NCBI GenBank assembly: GCA_944385485.1
Contig: CALWXL010000001.1
Span: 57,072-121,071, forward strand
Direction: 5' to 3'
Source: an uncultured Oscillospiraceae bacterium
GTDB taxonomy: Bacteria > Bacillota > Clostridia > Oscillospirales > Oscillospiraceae
DNA length: 64,000 nucleotides
The notes beneath the pieces were generated by a model. That model was not told where the DNA came from, ran no database searches, and saw only the letters and a program-made list of their open reading frames with translations. Numbering within the stretch: position 1 is the stretch's first letter; every line of letters begins with the position of its first letter. The position numbers were made by a program, and so were the translations under genes. Below are positions 34,530 to 42,766 of the stretch, piece after piece.

Positions 34530-35813
34530 ATGAACTTGAAATTACTGGTGAAAGGTGGACATGTGGTTGACCCCTCCACCGGCCTGGATCAAATCTGTGA
34601 TGTGCTGGTCAGCAATGGCCGCATCGCTGCCGTCGGAGAATCCCTCCCCACACCAGAACACTGCTCGGTGCTGGATGCCTCCGGTCTGATTGTGGCGCCT
34701 GGCTTGGTGGACCTTCATGTGCATTTGAGAGAGCCGGGCTTTGAAGACAAAGAAACCATCGCCACTGGCTGTGCCGCTGCCGCCCGAGGTGGTGTGACTA
34801 CCCTGGTGGCCATGCCCAACACCCGTCCCGCCACCGACTCTCCGGAGATGGTGGCGCGCATCCGGGATAAAGCCGCCCATACTGGCGTCACCGTCTATCC
34901 CGCTGCTGCGGTCACCCAGGGGCAAAAGGGCGAGGCCCTGACCGACTTTCAGGCGCTTTGGAAAGTGGGTGTCCCTGCCCTCACCGACGATGGTGTCCCC
35001 ATTCAAAACCTGGCTCTGCTGCGCCATGCCATGCAGCAGGCCCGTACCATGGGCCTGACCATTTTGGATCACTGCGAAGACCGAGACATGGTGCGCAATT
35101 ATGCCGTCAATGAAGGGGCTGTCTCCCGCCAGCTTGGCCTCCCAGGCCGCCCTGCCATTGCCGAAGAAGTACAGGTCATGCGAGATGTGATGCTATCCAA
35201 AGAGACCGGGGCCCGGGTTCACATCTGCCACATTTCCACGGCCGGTACGGTGGATATCATCCGCCGGGCCAAAGCGGATGGTGTCCCTGTGACCTGTGAA
35301 ACCTGCCCCCAGTATTTCATTCTCACCGAGGATGAGATTCTCCGCCAGGGTACCATGGCCCGGGTCAACCCGCCTCTGCGCACCGCAGCGGACCGGGCTG
35401 CCATTCTGGAGGGCTTGAAGGACGGCACCATCGATGCCATCGTCACCGACCATGCTCCCCACTGTGCGTGGGAGAAGGCCCAGCCTCTGGAAACTGCCCC
35501 CAGCGGTATGGTAGGCTTGGAGACGTCCCTGGGCCTGGCTTTGACCTACCTTTATCACGCTGGACATATGAGCCTGATGGAGGTCATCGACCATATGAGT
35601 ACCACCCCCGCCTCCCTGCTTCGTCTGCCCAAGGGCACCCTTCAGGTGGGCCAGCAGGCTGACCTGGTTCTCTTCGATTGCAATCAGGCGTGGACGGTGG
35701 ACAAGGAGGCCTTTGCCTCCAAGGGGCGCAACACCCCCTTCCACGGCTTCCAACTCAAAGGCAAAGTTAAATATACCATTTCCATGGGTCAGATTATTTA
35801 TCAGGAGGATTGA
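34530..35813 (+). CDS. pyrC: Dihydroorotase
   Basis: PyrC closes carbamoyl aspartate to dihydroorotate. About 427 residues with the binuclear metal motifs DLHVHLREPG near 60, the substrate motif MPNTRP near 95, HCEDRDM, CHISTAGTVD and the catalytic VTDHAPH near 310. The start is uncertain. The ATG at 34530 is only 2 nt from AGGAG; a TTG at 34536 is 8 nt away and gives a typical KLLVKGG N-terminus. Confidence 0.95.
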   Translation: MNLKLLVKGGHVVDPSTGLDQICDVLVSNGRIAAVGESLPTPEHCSVLDASGLIVAPGLVDLHVHLREPGFEDKETIATGCAAAARGGVTTLVAMPNTRPATDSPEMVARIRDKAAHTGVTVYPAAAVTQGQKGEALTDFQALWKVGVPALTDDGVPIQNLALLRHAMQQARTMGLTILDHCEDRDMVRNYAVNEGAVSRQLGLPGRPAIAEEVQVMRDVMLSKETGARVHICHISTAGTVDIIRRAKADGVPVTCETCPQYFILTEDEILRQGTMARVNPPLRTAADRAAILEGLKDGTIDAIVTDHAPHCAWEKAQPLETAPSGMVGLETSLGLALTYLYHAGHMSLMEVIDHMSTTPASLLRLPKGTLQVGQQADLVLFDCNQAWTVDKEAFASKGRNTPFHGFQLKGKVKYTISMGQIIYQED

Positions 35814-35816
35814 GCT

Positions 35817-36740
35817 ATGTCATTCGATATTTTGCAAGAAAAAATCCGTGAGAAAGCAAACCCCACTGTGGCCGGTCTGGATGCCCGGGTGGAGTACATC
35901 CCCCCTCACATTCTGAAGAAGTACACGGATCAGCTGGGTGAGACCCTGGAGGCCGCCGCCGAGGCTGTCCGTGAGTTCGACTGCGGCCTTATCGACGCTC
36001 TGTGCGATATTGTCCCCGCTGTGAAGCCCCAGGCCGCCTATTTTGAGATGCTGGGCTGGCGTGGCATGAAGGTCATGGAGAAAGTGATGGCTTACGCCAA
36101 GAGCAAGGGCCTGTACGTCATCGCTGACATCAAGCGTGGCGACATTGGCACCACCGCCACAGCTTACGCCGAGGGCTGGCTGGGTACCACCCAGGTGGGG
36201 AGCACCGCTCTGCCCGCTTTCAACGCCGACTGCGTGACCCTCAACGGCTATATGGGCTCTGATGCCATCAACCCCTTCCTCAAGGAGTGCGTAGCCCACA
36301 ACAAGTCCGCCTTCGTGCTTGCTAAGACCTCCAACCCCTCTTCTGCTGACCTCCAGGACATGGTGGCTGGCGATCGGGTGGTTTATACGGTCATGGGTGA
36401 TTTGATCCAGCAGTGGGGCAAGGATACCGCCGGAACCTATGGCTATCAGGCACTGGGTGCTGTGGTGGGTGCCACCCATCCCTCCGTGCTGAAAGAGCTG
36501 CGCCACCGTCTGCCCAACACCTTCTTCCTGGTCCCCGGATATGGCGCTCAGGGCGGTACCGCCGAGGATGTACGCAACGCCTTTGACGAGCAGGGCCACG
36601 GCGCCATCATCAACGCCTCCCGTTCCATCATGTGTGCCTGGAAAAAGACCGGCAAGGACGGTGTGGACTACCAGGAGGCCGCCCGTGCTGCCGCTTTGAA
36701 GATGCGGGACGAGCTGAAGGAATACATCACCGTACAATAA
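35817..36740 (+). CDS. pyrF: Orotidine 5'-phosphate decarboxylase (long type)
   Basis: Makes UMP from OMP. 307 residues, the longer group of PyrF. The catalytic Asp-Lys array is DIKRGDIG near residue 105. Early AGLDARVEYIP and later LVPGYGAQGGTAEDV are phosphate-binding segments. It is 3 nt after pyrC, with AGGAGG overlapping the pyrC end. Confidence 0.95.
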   Translation: MSFDILQEKIREKANPTVAGLDARVEYIPPHILKKYTDQLGETLEAAAEAVREFDCGLIDALCDIVPAVKPQAAYFEMLGWRGMKVMEKVMAYAKSKGLYVIADIKRGDIGTTATAYAEGWLGTTQVGSTALPAFNADCVTLNGYMGSDAINPFLKECVAHNKSAFVLAKTSNPSSADLQDMVAGDRVVYTVMGDLIQQWGKDTAGTYGYQALGAVVGATHPSVLKELRHRLPNTFFLVPGYGAQGGTAEDVRNAFDEQGHGAIINASRSIMCAWKKTGKDGVDYQEAARAAALKMRDELKEYITVQ

Positions 36741-36767
36741 CGACACATAGAGAGGGAGAGAACAGAT

Positions 36768-37544
36768 ATGACAGTGCAACAACGCTGCACCATCGTGGAA
36801 GCGGTCCAGCTTCCCTCCGGCGGTGTGTCCATGACGTTTCAGAGCCACGGCATGGCGGCTCAGATCGCCGGCCCCGGCCAATTTGTTCACGTCCGCTGCG
36901 GCGAGGGACTGCTGCTGCGCCGCCCCATCTCCATTTGCAGCTGGTCTGTGGAGGGAGATCTGATCCGTATGGTCTTTGAAGCCCGTGGGGAAGGCACCGC
37001 ATGGCTTGCTCAGCGCCAGGTGGGCGAGGAGCTGGATGTGCTGGGCCCCCTGGGCCACGGCTTCCAGATGGAGCCCCAGGGCCGCTATCTGTTGGTAGGC
37101 GGTGGCATCGGAGTCCCCCCCATGCTGGGCTGTGCCAAGCACACCGGAGAGCACAACACCGCTATTCTGGGCTTCCGCTCTAAGGACAACGCCATGCTGG
37201 TGGAGGAGTTTGCCACCTGCTGTGAGTCCGTGCGTGTGGCCACCGACGATGGCAGCATGGGCCACCACGGCTTTGTGGATGCCCTGGTTCGGGAAGAGCT
37301 GGAGCGCAACCCCGGCTATACCGCTGTGCTGGCCTGCGGCCCCAAGCCTATGCTTCGCTCCGTGGCCAAGGTAGCCGAGTCCTTTGGGGTCCCCTGCAAG
37401 GTCTCCATGGAAGAGCGCATGGGCTGCGGCGTAGGGGCTTGTCTGGTGTGCGCCTGCAAGAGCGCCGATGGGCACCAGAAGCATGTGTGCAAAGACGGTC
37501 CCGTCTTTGATTCCAAGGAGGTGGCTTGGGATGACCGAACCTAA
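36768..37544 (+). CDS. pyrK: Dihydroorotate dehydrogenase B, electron-transfer subunit
   Basis: PyrK carries FAD and a 2Fe-2S cluster and lets PyrD reduce NAD+. 258 residues with the FAD motif RRPISICSW near 45, NAD-site GGGIGVPPMLG near 110, and the cluster cysteines in GCGVGACLVCACK plus HVCKDGPVF near the C-terminus. Its 3' end overlaps pyrD by 14 nt. Confidence 0.95.
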   Translation: MTVQQRCTIVEAVQLPSGGVSMTFQSHGMAAQIAGPGQFVHVRCGEGLLLRRPISICSWSVEGDLIRMVFEARGEGTAWLAQRQVGEELDVLGPLGHGFQMEPQGRYLLVGGGIGVPPMLGCAKHTGEHNTAILGFRSKDNAMLVEEFATCCESVRVATDDGSMGHHGFVDALVREELERNPGYTAVLACGPKPMLRSVAKVAESFGVPCKVSMEERMGCGVGACLVCACKSADGHQKHVCKDGPVFDSKEVAWDDRT

Positions 37545-38448
37545 CATGAAGGTAAATTTGGCCGGGGTTGAACTGAAAAACCCCGTGGTCGTGGCATCCG
37601 GCACCTTTGGTTTTGGCCGGGAGTATGGCCAGTTCTATGATCTGTCCGAATTGGGCGGTATTTGCGTCAAGGGCCTCACCGCCCAGCGTCGGGAGGGTAA
37701 CCCCGCCCCCCGTATCGCAGAGACTCCCATGGGCATTCTCAACTCCGTTGGTCTGCAAAATCCCGGTGTGGACGCCTTCATCGCCGAAGAGCTGCCCTTC
37801 CTGCGTCAGTATGATGTAAAGGTCATCGCCAACATCTCGGGCAACACCCCCGAGGAGTACGGCGAGATGTGTGAGAAGCTGTCTGCCGCCGGCGTCGACA
37901 TGATCGAGGTGAACATCTCCTGCCCCAACGTCAAGGCAGGTGGACTGGCCTACGGCACCAAGCCGGAGTTGGCCGCCGAGGTCACCCATATGGCCAAGTC
38001 TCACTCCACCGTCCCCGTGATGGTCAAACTCTCCCCCAACGTCACGGACATCACTGAGATCGCCCGTGCTGTGTCTGATGCCGGTGCCGATGCTCTCTCC
38101 CTCATCAATACCTTGCGTGGTATGCGCATTGATATCAACACCCGCCGTCCCATCTTGAAGATGAACACCGGCGGTCTGTCTGGCCCCGCCGTTCTTCCCG
38201 TGGCGGTGCGTATGGTCTGGGAGGTAGCTCAGGCTGTGAACCTGCCCATTCTGGGTATGGGCGGCGTAGCCAAATCCGACGATGCCGCCCAGCTGATGCT
38301 GGCCGGTGCCACCGCAGTGGCAGTGGGCACCGCCTGCTTTGCTGATCCTTACACCCCTGTAAAGGTGCGTGACGGTCTGAAGGAATTGGCCCACAAGCAG
38401 GGTCTGGAGTCCATCACCCAGCTCACCGGTGGCGTACGCCCCTGGTAA
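37531..38448 (+). CDS. pyrD: Dihydroorotate dehydrogenase B, catalytic subunit
   Basis: Class 1B enzyme. 305 residues with the FMN-site ASGTFGFGREY, the catalytic cysteine in EVNISCPNVKAGG near 130, and GMGGVAKSDDAAQLMLAG. The ATG at 37531 follows AAGGAGG inside pyrK; an ATG at 37546 is an alternative. Pairing with pyrK identifies it as type B. Confidence 0.95.
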   Translation: MTEPNMKVNLAGVELKNPVVVASGTFGFGREYGQFYDLSELGGICVKGLTAQRREGNPAPRIAETPMGILNSVGLQNPGVDAFIAEELPFLRQYDVKVIANISGNTPEEYGEMCEKLSAAGVDMIEVNISCPNVKAGGLAYGTKPELAAEVTHMAKSHSTVPVMVKLSPNVTDITEIARAVSDAGADALSLINTLRGMRIDINTRRPILKMNTGGLSGPAVLPVAVRMVWEVAQAVNLPILGMGGVAKSDDAAQLMLAGATAVAVGTACFADPYTPVKVRDGLKELAHKQGLESITQLTGGVRPW

Positions 38449-38476
38449 TTGCCCCACGAAAGAAGAGAACAACGAC

Positions 38477-39634
38477 ATGACCACAATCTATCTCATTCGG
38501 CATGCCCAGGCTGAGGGCAATCTGTACCGCCGTTGTCACGGCTGGTACGACGGCCTGCTCACGGCCCTGGGACGCCGTCAGGTGCAAGCTCTGGCCGCCC
38601 GCTTTGAAGGCGTCCCCATTGATGCCGCCTACTCCAGCGACCTGACTCGCACCATGGAGACAGCCAAGGCCGTCTGTCTCTCCCGGGGGCTGTCCTTGTG
38701 CCTGGATGCAGACCTGCGGGAAATCGGCGCAGGCTGTTGGGAGGACCGCAGTTGGGGAGATTTGCTTCACGCCGATCCTGAACATTTGCGTCAGTTTTTC
38801 CTGTGCGACCCTCAATGGCACGTGGATGGAAGTGAAACCTTTCCCGGCGTGCGGGAACGCATGATGTGCGCCATTACCAGCATTGCTGCCGCACACCCCG
38901 ATCAAACTGTGGCGGTATTCTCCCACGGCAGTGCCATTCGTGCCGCCTTGTCCGGTTGGCTGGGCATTCCCCTGGAGGAAATGGGCCAAATGTCCCTAGG
39001 CGACAACACCTGTGTGGCAAAGCTCCTCGTTCAAGGTGAGCAAGTTGACGTGGAATACTACAACGACAACAGTCACCTGGGTGATCTGGCCAACCGCATC
39101 CACCCCAAGAATAACTCCGGCGGTGATATGTTGGAGACCTTGAAGCAAAACTCCCTGCGGTTTCGTCCCCTCCAGTTGCCCCAGGAGACTGCATTCTACC
39201 AGCAGGCTCGTCAGGAGGCGTGGATGACCAGCCACGGCACCATGGACCACTTCACCCCAGACGCCTTCCTGGAGGTTATGAAGCGCAATTCCAATTATGC
39301 ACCGGAGAGCGTTCTGGTGGCCCTGGCGGAAGATCACCCCGTGGCCATCCTTCAGATGGACTGGCAGCAGCAGGCGGAAGAAGGTGTGGGCCGCATCCCC
39401 TTCTTCTATGTACTGCCCGCATACCGTTCCCACGGCTTTGGTGCACAAATGCTGGGTCAGGCCATCTCCTCCTATCGAAAGCTGGGCCGCAAGCGTTTGT
39501 TGCTGCGCTGTGCTCCAGAAAATCATCGTGCGAAGAATTTTTATCTGCGCCATGAATTTCACAAAATTGGTGAGGAGCCCGGCGGTACCGGGGTCTTGGA
39601 CACCATGGAGAAAGATATCGATCCTCACCCCTAA
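38477..39634 (+). CDS. Histidine phosphatase-GNAT acetyltransferase fusion
   Basis: 385 residues, two domains. Residues 1-about 205 are a phosphoglycerate mutase-like histidine phosphatase: the phospho-acceptor motif is LIRHAQAEGN (RHA rather than RHG), YSSDLTRTMETA follows, and the second catalytic His is in VFSHGSAIRAAL. After a linker, residues about 235-385 form a GNAT domain with the acetyl-CoA motif VLPAYRSHGFGAQML and CAPENHRAKNFYLRHEF. Substrates of either half are not predictable. It is 28 nt after pyrD and probably in the pyr transcript. Confidence 0.85.
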   Translation: MTTIYLIRHAQAEGNLYRRCHGWYDGLLTALGRRQVQALAARFEGVPIDAAYSSDLTRTMETAKAVCLSRGLSLCLDADLREIGAGCWEDRSWGDLLHADPEHLRQFFLCDPQWHVDGSETFPGVRERMMCAITSIAAAHPDQTVAVFSHGSAIRAALSGWLGIPLEEMGQMSLGDNTCVAKLLVQGEQVDVEYYNDNSHLGDLANRIHPKNNSGGDMLETLKQNSLRFRPLQLPQETAFYQQARQEAWMTSHGTMDHFTPDAFLEVMKRNSNYAPESVLVALAEDHPVAILQMDWQQQAEEGVGRIPFFYVLPAYRSHGFGAQMLGQAISSYRKLGRKRLLLRCAPENHRAKNFYLRHEFHKIGEEPGGTGVLDTMEKDIDPHP

Positions 39635-39636
39635 TA

Positions 39637-39681
39637 GGGAGCAGCTGTCAAAGGCCATCGGCCCTGACAGCTGCTCCTTTT
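39637..39681. terminator. Terminator after the pyr operon
   Basis: Stem GGAGCAGCTGTCA / TGACAGCTGCTCC, 14-nt loop, then TTTTCTC. Convergent with the lipoprotein gene, which it may also serve. Confidence 0.75.
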
Positions 39682-39682
39682 C

Positions 39683-40063
39683 TCATTTCCCCGATTGGGT
39701 CATGTCATTTTTCATCCGATTCATCTCATCTTTGACCCCATCGGTGACATCTTCAATGCCGCGTTTGGCATCATTGATGCCATCCTCTACCCCTTTCTTC
39801 ACATCATCTACGCCATCTTCGATATCTTGTTTGACATCGTCCATGCCATCGTCCACCCGCTCATCCACATCGGGGGTGGAGTCCGGAGTCCCGTCGTTGT
39901 TCTGATCGCTGGTTCCTCCCGCTCCGCCGCCCTGACTGGCATCGTTGGGCACCTGGACTGATGGCGTGGGCTGAGGCGTGGTTTCTGCAGGTTCTTTGGA
40001 ACATCCGGCAAACAAAAACGTCGCTAGAATGGCCATACATATCACAGAGATTCTTCGTTTCAT
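39683..40063 (-). CDS. Lipoprotein with 11-residue amphipathic repeats
   Basis: 126 residues. The signal peptide ends in the lipobox LFAGC (Cys20), so it should be lipidated and anchored outside the membrane. A Pro/Gly/Asp-rich low-complexity stretch (about 25-65) follows. Then come tandem 11-residue units such as MDDVKQDIEDG, VDDVKKGVEDG, INDAKRGIEDV and TDGVKDEMNRM, which should form an amphipathic acidic helix like LEA or apolipoprotein repeats. No enzyme domain. Function unknown. Confidence 0.8.
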   Translation of the reverse strand: MKRRISVICMAILATFLFAGCSKEPAETTPQPTPSVQVPNDASQGGGAGGTSDQNNDGTPDSTPDVDERVDDGMDDVKQDIEDGVDDVKKGVEDGINDAKRGIEDVTDGVKDEMNRMKNDMTQSGK

Positions 40064-40084
40064 ATCCTCACACTCCTTCTGGTG

Positions 40085-40112
40085 ATAGTAGAAGTATGGG
40101 GCAGAAAATCAA
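40085..40112 (-). promoter_or_regulatory. Candidate promoter of the lipoprotein gene
   Basis: Minus-strand TTGATT, 16-nt spacer, TACTAT, 22 nt before the start. Confidence 0.45.
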
Positions 40113-40135
40113 AAAATAATTCAATAAATTTTTTC

Positions 40136-40164
40136 TTGCCACCGGTCCATATGCGTAGTATGAT
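40136..40164 (+). promoter_or_regulatory. SigA-type promoter of rubrerythrin
   Basis: TTGCCA, 17-nt spacer, TATGAT. An inverted repeat GCTCAT-GCT-ATGAGC follows at 40173-40187, right at the predicted transcription start. It could be an operator or a 5'-terminal hairpin. Confidence 0.75.
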
Positions 40165-40208
40165 GAAGAAGAGCTCATGCTATGAGCATCACTAAAGGAG
40201 GTACTATC

Positions 40209-40742
40209 ATGGAACTCAAAGGAAGCAAAACCGAGGCCAACCTGTGGGCAGCCTTTGCCGGAGAGAGCCAGGCCCGCAACAAATACACCTACTTCGCCAG
40301 CAAGGCTAAGAAGGAAGGATATGAGCAGATCTCTGCTCTGTTTACGGAGACGGCCAACAACGAGAAGGAGCATGCCAAAATTTGGTTTAAGGAACTGGGC
40401 GGCATTGGCAACACCCGTGAGAACCTGAAGGCTGCCGCCGAGGGCGAGAACTACGAGTGGGTGACCATGTATAAGGAGATGGCTGAGACCGCTCGTGAAG
40501 AGGGCTTCGACCGCATTGCCGAGCTCTTCGAGGGCGTGGCTGTCATCGAGAAGGAGCACGAGGAGCGCTATCTGAAGCTACTGGCCAACCTGGAGAATGA
40601 TATGGTGTTCTCTGCCGGTGAGCAGACTGTGTGGATTTGCCGCAACTGCGGCCACGTTCATGTGGGCAATGATGCTCCCGAGGTCTGTCCCGTGTGCGCC
40701 CATCCTCAGGCTTACTTTGAGCGTCGCGCTGTCAACTACTAA
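40209..40742 (+). CDS. rbr: Rubrerythrin
   Basis: A non-haem di-iron peroxidase that protects anaerobes from hydrogen peroxide. 177 residues: four-helix ferritin-like domain with the metal residues in FAGESQARNKY, NNEKEHAK and IEKEHEERY, and a C-terminal rubredoxin-like domain with two CxxC pairs (CRNCG, CPVC). The ATG at 40209 follows AAAGGAGG. It is monocistronic between its own promoter and terminator, in line with stress-inducible expression. Confidence 0.95.
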   Translation: MELKGSKTEANLWAAFAGESQARNKYTYFASKAKKEGYEQISALFTETANNEKEHAKIWFKELGGIGNTRENLKAAAEGENYEWVTMYKEMAETAREEGFDRIAELFEGVAVIEKEHEERYLKLLANLENDMVFSAGEQTVWICRNCGHVHVGNDAPEVCPVCAHPQAYFERRAVNY

Positions 40743-40758
40743 TTCCCTCGTTCACATG

Positions 40759-40793
40759 AAAACACCCCGTGTCCTGGGACACGGGGTGTTTTT
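40759..40793. terminator. Bidirectional terminator between rbr and rsfS
   Basis: Perfect 16-bp stem AAAACACCCCGTGTCC / GGACACGGGGTGTTTT with a 2-nt loop on paper (4 in practice), T and A runs on opposite sides. Confidence 0.85.
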
Positions 40794-40797
40794 CTTA

Positions 40798-41166
40798 TTA
40801 CTGTTCGGGCTTTGCCAGGTACTCGTCCAGATCCACCACAGTGGCATCCGACCACAGACGTTCCAGGGCATAGAAGTCCCGGGCCTCTTCAGTGAACACG
40901 TGCACCACAATGGCGGAGTAGTCCAACAGGGTCCACTGTCCGCCCCGGTGTCCCTCTACGTGGTGGGGCTCCTCCCCGGCACGGGTCATGGTGTCCTCTA
41001 CAGCATCTGCCAGAGCCTTGACCTGGGTGCTGGAAGTACCCGTGCAGATGACAAAGTAATCCGCCAGAGTGGTCTGGTCGGCGGTGTAAAGCACCTTAAT
41101 ATCTTTTCCCTTCTTGGCGTCCAGAGCCTGAACGGCCAACGCGATCATTTCCTTCGAAGTTAACAA
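40798..41166 (-). CDS. rsfS: Ribosome silencing factor RsfS
   Basis: RsfS binds L14 and blocks subunit joining in slow growth. 122 residues with ALDAKKGKDIKVL, the family segment LADYFVICTGTSSTQVKAL and DYSAIVVHVFTEEARDFY. The start is a TTG at 41166, about 9 nt after AAAGGGG; the next ATG would remove conserved residues. It is the last gene of the smc operon, following nadD-yqeK as in many Firmicutes. Confidence 0.94.
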   Translation of the reverse strand: MLTSKEMIALAVQALDAKKGKDIKVLYTADQTTLADYFVICTGTSSTQVKALADAVEDTMTRAGEEPHHVEGHRGGQWTLLDYSAIVVHVFTEEARDFYALERLWSDATVVDLDEYLAKPEQ

Positions 41167-41194
41167 TGCTAGTTTCCCCTTTCATGGTCACCCA

Positions 41195-42394
41195 TCACGG
41201 GTGGTTGGATGCAATTTCATCGTTGAGCCAATGATAGGCGTTCAACGTATTGGGATGGATGGGCTGTTTCCGCTCCTGCATGTCCTCCATGGACATCTCC
41301 ACTCCCATGAGCATGGCCGCTTTCAGGTCCTGGTAGGCCAGGGCTCGCATCTCCTCCACCCCGTCAAACACCCGGTTGGGCTCGATGTAGTCGGCCATAT
41401 ACAGGATCATCTCTTCCAGTGTCATATTGGCTCGCCCGGTGGTATGGTAAGAGATGGCCTGGACCACGGTCGGCTCCTGTCCGAAAACATGCTGGGCCAG
41501 GGCAGCCCCACTCTTGGAATGGAGCAGTTTTTCAGACCTGCGCTCCATCTCATCCAAAGAAAAGCCATACCGGTCACAGATTGCCAAGTGCTCTTCCAGA
41601 GGAAAATACTTGGTGCAGTCGTGCAAAATCCCCGCCCGGCGCAGCTGATCCACATCGGCACCCCAACGGCGTGCCAGCCGCACGGCTTCTTCCTCTGTCC
41701 CCTTGATATGGGCCAAACGCTTTGCCTTCACCATAGAATTGGACACACACCGCAGTTCCTCTACCGACAGCTGTGCCAAATTTGCATGGGTATGATAGAG
41801 GTGCTCCCGCAGGATGTAGCCGCATACCTGCTGTGAGAGGTGTTCCATTCCCTCGCCCTGAGCGAGTTGTCCCCGAATCTGTGTGGAGGAAACCTCCCGC
41901 AAATCGGGAATCTCAATCACCTGTACGCGCGCATTGTATCGCTGGATCAGAGCTGCGCAATGTGTATGACAGCGTTCCATGTCCTCCCGGGTACGAGCAA
42001 AGGCGCAAATACCCGCCAACTCCATAATACGTTGAGGCAGATGCCAGTCCTCCAGGGACAGGAACATATCCGAGCCCATCAGCAGCCACAGTTCATCCTC
42101 CGGCCATCGCTCCACCGCCTCCTCCAGGGTATCCACAGTGTAGCTTTTCCCTTGCCGTCTGAGCTCTACATCCCAGACTTCTGCCTGAGGCCCCAGTTGA
42201 TCCGCTGTCAACGCCGTCATGGCCATGCGTTGCTGCGGAGTAGGGCTGCCCAGAGGCAGTTGCTTGTGGGGAGGTTGACTGTTGGGGACCAAGACCAGCC
42301 GATCCAGGTTCAGACTGTCTATGGCAGCCCGGGCTGCGGCCATGTGGCCCAGATGCGGGGGATTGAAGCTTCCGCCGTAAATGCCGATTCTCAT
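41195..42394 (-). CDS. nadD: NadD-YqeK fusion: nicotinate-mononucleotide adenylyltransferase + HD-domain Ap4A hydrolase
   Basis: 399 residues. Residues 1-about 197 are NadD: nucleotidyl-transferase motif GGSFNPPHLGH and SSTQIRG near 169-174. Residues about 205-395 are YqeK: HD motif His258-Asp259 in GILHDCTKY, an upstream His229, and the C-terminal LYMADYIEPNR segment. NadD makes deamido-NAD; YqeK hydrolyses diadenosine tetraphosphate symmetrically. In Bacillus the two are adjacent separate genes, so this is a fusion of neighbours. No stop or frameshift separates them here. Confidence 0.93.
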   Translation of the reverse strand: MRIGIYGGSFNPPHLGHMAAARAAIDSLNLDRLVLVPNSQPPHKQLPLGSPTPQQRMAMTALTADQLGPQAEVWDVELRRQGKSYTVDTLEEAVERWPEDELWLLMGSDMFLSLEDWHLPQRIMELAGICAFARTREDMERCHTHCAALIQRYNARVQVIEIPDLREVSSTQIRGQLAQGEGMEHLSQQVCGYILREHLYHTHANLAQLSVEELRCVSNSMVKAKRLAHIKGTEEEAVRLARRWGADVDQLRRAGILHDCTKYFPLEEHLAICDRYGFSLDEMERRSEKLLHSKSGAALAQHVFGQEPTVVQAISYHTTGRANMTLEEMILYMADYIEPNRVFDGVEEMRALAYQDLKAAMLMGVEMSMEDMQERKQPIHPNTLNAYHWLNDEIASNHP

Positions 42395-42445
42395 CTTCCC
42401 ATCACATTCCTTTCCCTTTTGAATGTTCTCTGTGTCAACCGAAAT

Positions 42446-42751
42446 TCACTTGACCAATTTGATGCGCTTGTCCTTCTCCTTGCTGTGGGTCTCCCGATAC
42501 AGCACAAACTTGGTCCCGATGACCTGCACCACTTGGCTGCGGGTAGCCCGGGCCAGCTCCTCCGCACCTTCACGGGCGGAGAGCATGGAGTTTTCCAGCA
42601 CCTTGCCCTTGATCAGCTCCCGGGCTTCCAGGGCATCATCTGCCTGGCGGATGAGGTTGTCTCCAATGCCGTCCTTCCCGATGTGAAGGATGGTGTCAAT
42701 GTTGTTGGCCAGCCCACGCAGCTGGGCTCTCTGCTTGCTTGTCAAATCCAT
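42446..42751 (-). CDS. yhbY: YhbY/CRS1-type RNA-binding protein
   Basis: 101 residues of the YhbY family (YqeI in Bacillus): LTSKQRAQLRGLA start, IGKDGIG loop, and GTKFVLYRE. The fold is KH-like and the family is associated with pre-50S ribosomes. Next to nadD, as in Bacillus (yqeI-nadD-yqeK-rsfS). Confidence 0.93.
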   Translation of the reverse strand: MDLTSKQRAQLRGLANNIDTILHIGKDGIGDNLIRQADDALEARELIKGKVLENSMLSAREGAEELARATRSQVVQVIGTKFVLYRETHSKEKDKRIKLVK

Positions 42752-42766
42752 ATGTTTGGAACTCCT

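Noticed and set aside
35820-37604. A 594-codon minus-strand frame opposite pyrF and pyrK
   Set aside because: Shadow of two conserved enzymes, no ribosome site or family signature.
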